This document shows positions 15,181 through 15,619 of a stretch of 15,619 nt of DNA, in pieces. Position numbers and translations under genes: made by a program. Location of the stretch: contig JAUXDF010000029.1 in NCBI GenBank assembly GCA_030618505.1, positions 1 to 15,619 of the forward strand, written 5' to 3'. Positions within the stretch are counted from its first letter, which is position 1, and every line of letters begins with the position of its first letter. The DNA is from Spongiibacteraceae bacterium. GTDB taxonomy: Bacteria > Pseudomonadota > Gammaproteobacteria > Pseudomonadales > PIVM01. The notes under the pieces were generated by a model. It was not told the origin of the DNA. It saw nothing but the letters and a program-made list of their open reading frames with translations, and did no database searches.

Positions 15181-15531
15181 TGGTATTTTCCACGACTTTA
15201 TCTAAAGCATAGGAAACCAGATAAAAACCCATAACGCTCAATAATTGACTTATTCCACCTATTTTTACTATTTAAGTAAAAAACGTCGGATTTGTGACGA
15301 AAAGAAAAGTGCTTTTTAGTAAAACAAGCCTCGGGCGAAGATATTTATTGATATATTTTAGAGACTTAACAGTGTGGCAAGGAAAGTTACGACGTTAGCA
15401 CTTTTGGCATAGATAATAACCATACTTGGCACAACACCTTTTTGTCAGCGGGAAAAGATCTAAACTATCAGCGGAAATTATCTGTAGCCAGTGCATTTAA
15501 CTAGTGCCCATCCAGAAATTAGACAAAGAGA
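15181..15531. other. Gene-free AT-rich stretch at the right end
   Basis: I see no convincing coding frame here. It contains the ribosome site and upstream region of the small minus-strand gene, an A/T hairpin (TTTTTACT / AGTAAAAA, 15262-15282), and a TCAGCGG direct repeat (15445-15451 and 15468-15474). On the plus strand TTGACT at 15246 could be a -35 box, but the paired -10 is poor. A non-coding RNA cannot be ruled in or out. Confidence 0.6.
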
Positions 15532-15603
15532 TCCTGGCCAACGCAAATCTTGCGACTTAAAGGCCTTGAAAAGGCCTAGGAGCTAGATTTGCGTTGGCCA
15601 GGA
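15532..15603. repeat. 72-bp element with perfect 19-bp inverted arms
   Basis: The left arm TCCTGGCCAACGCAAATCT (15532-15550) is the exact reverse complement of 15585-15603. Inside, AGGCCTT (15561-15567) pairs with AAGGCCT (15571-15577) around a GAA loop. Internal unpaired bases lie on both sides. No T tract follows on either strand. It could be a mobile-element end, a REP-like repeat, a protein-binding site or an RNA structure. Confidence 0.9.
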
Positions 15604-15619
15604 GCGGACTTAATTTTCG

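Noticed and set aside
15532..15603. Integron attC recombination site
   Set aside because: The arms contain CCAAC and GTTGG but not the RYYYAAC/GTTRRRY pattern. The stem is perfectly paired, without the extrahelical bases of attC, and there are no cassette genes or second site.

Overview
The window comes from a gammaproteobacterial chromosome. The evidence is the tkt-epd-pgk-fba gene order, the metK-ahcY-metF-rsmE neighbourhood led by an ArsR/methyltransferase fusion, and an LpoB/LPP20 lipoprotein cluster. The first two arrangements recall Pseudomonas and its marine relatives (Pseudomonadales/Cellvibrionales-like). That placement rests on remembered gene order and protein similarity, not on a search.

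Layout. Positions 1-39 hold half of a palindromic intergenic repeat that recurs at 9273-9348. From 2591 down to 157 (minus strand) lies a three-gene lipoprotein operon: an LPP20-family lipoprotein, an LpoB-like penicillin-binding-protein activator and a TPR-containing COG3014-type lipoprotein. An alpha/beta hydrolase follows (3624-2686, minus). Next is a central carbon operon read leftwards: tkt (9121-7127), epd (7130-6075), pgk (6071-4896) and fba (4783-3719), closed by a rho-independent terminator at 3650-3677. A nested palindrome sits between pgk and fba. At 9122-9471 a divergent intergenic region separates this operon from the rightward methyl-cycle cluster: ArsR-methyltransferase regulator (probably SahR-like), metK, ahcY, metF and rsmE. 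The right end holds a small exported protein or lipoprotein on the minus strand, then about 440 bp without a gene, ending in a very strong 72-bp inverted-repeat element.

How the genes work together. Tkt, Epd, Pgk and Fba interconvert pentose phosphates, triose phosphates and hexose bisphosphate. Epd branches erythrose-4-phosphate towards pyridoxal phosphate. MetK makes SAM, methyltransferases turn it into SAH, AhcY cleaves SAH to homocysteine and adenosine, and MetF supplies methyl-THF for remethylation. The regulator in front has a perfect 15-bp-arm palindrome overlapping its predicted -35 box, as expected for an autoregulated SAM-cycle repressor.

The most striking observation is in pgk. 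The gene is intact at both ends but is interrupted at codon 166 by one in-frame TGA, exactly where E. coli Pgk has a cysteine. Sequence on both sides stays in frame with all active-site motifs preserved, and other genes here (tkt, rsmE) use TGA as a normal stop. The candidates are a base error, a very recent nonsense mutation, UGA readthrough or selenocysteine insertion, and a split enzyme. The sequence alone cannot decide between them.
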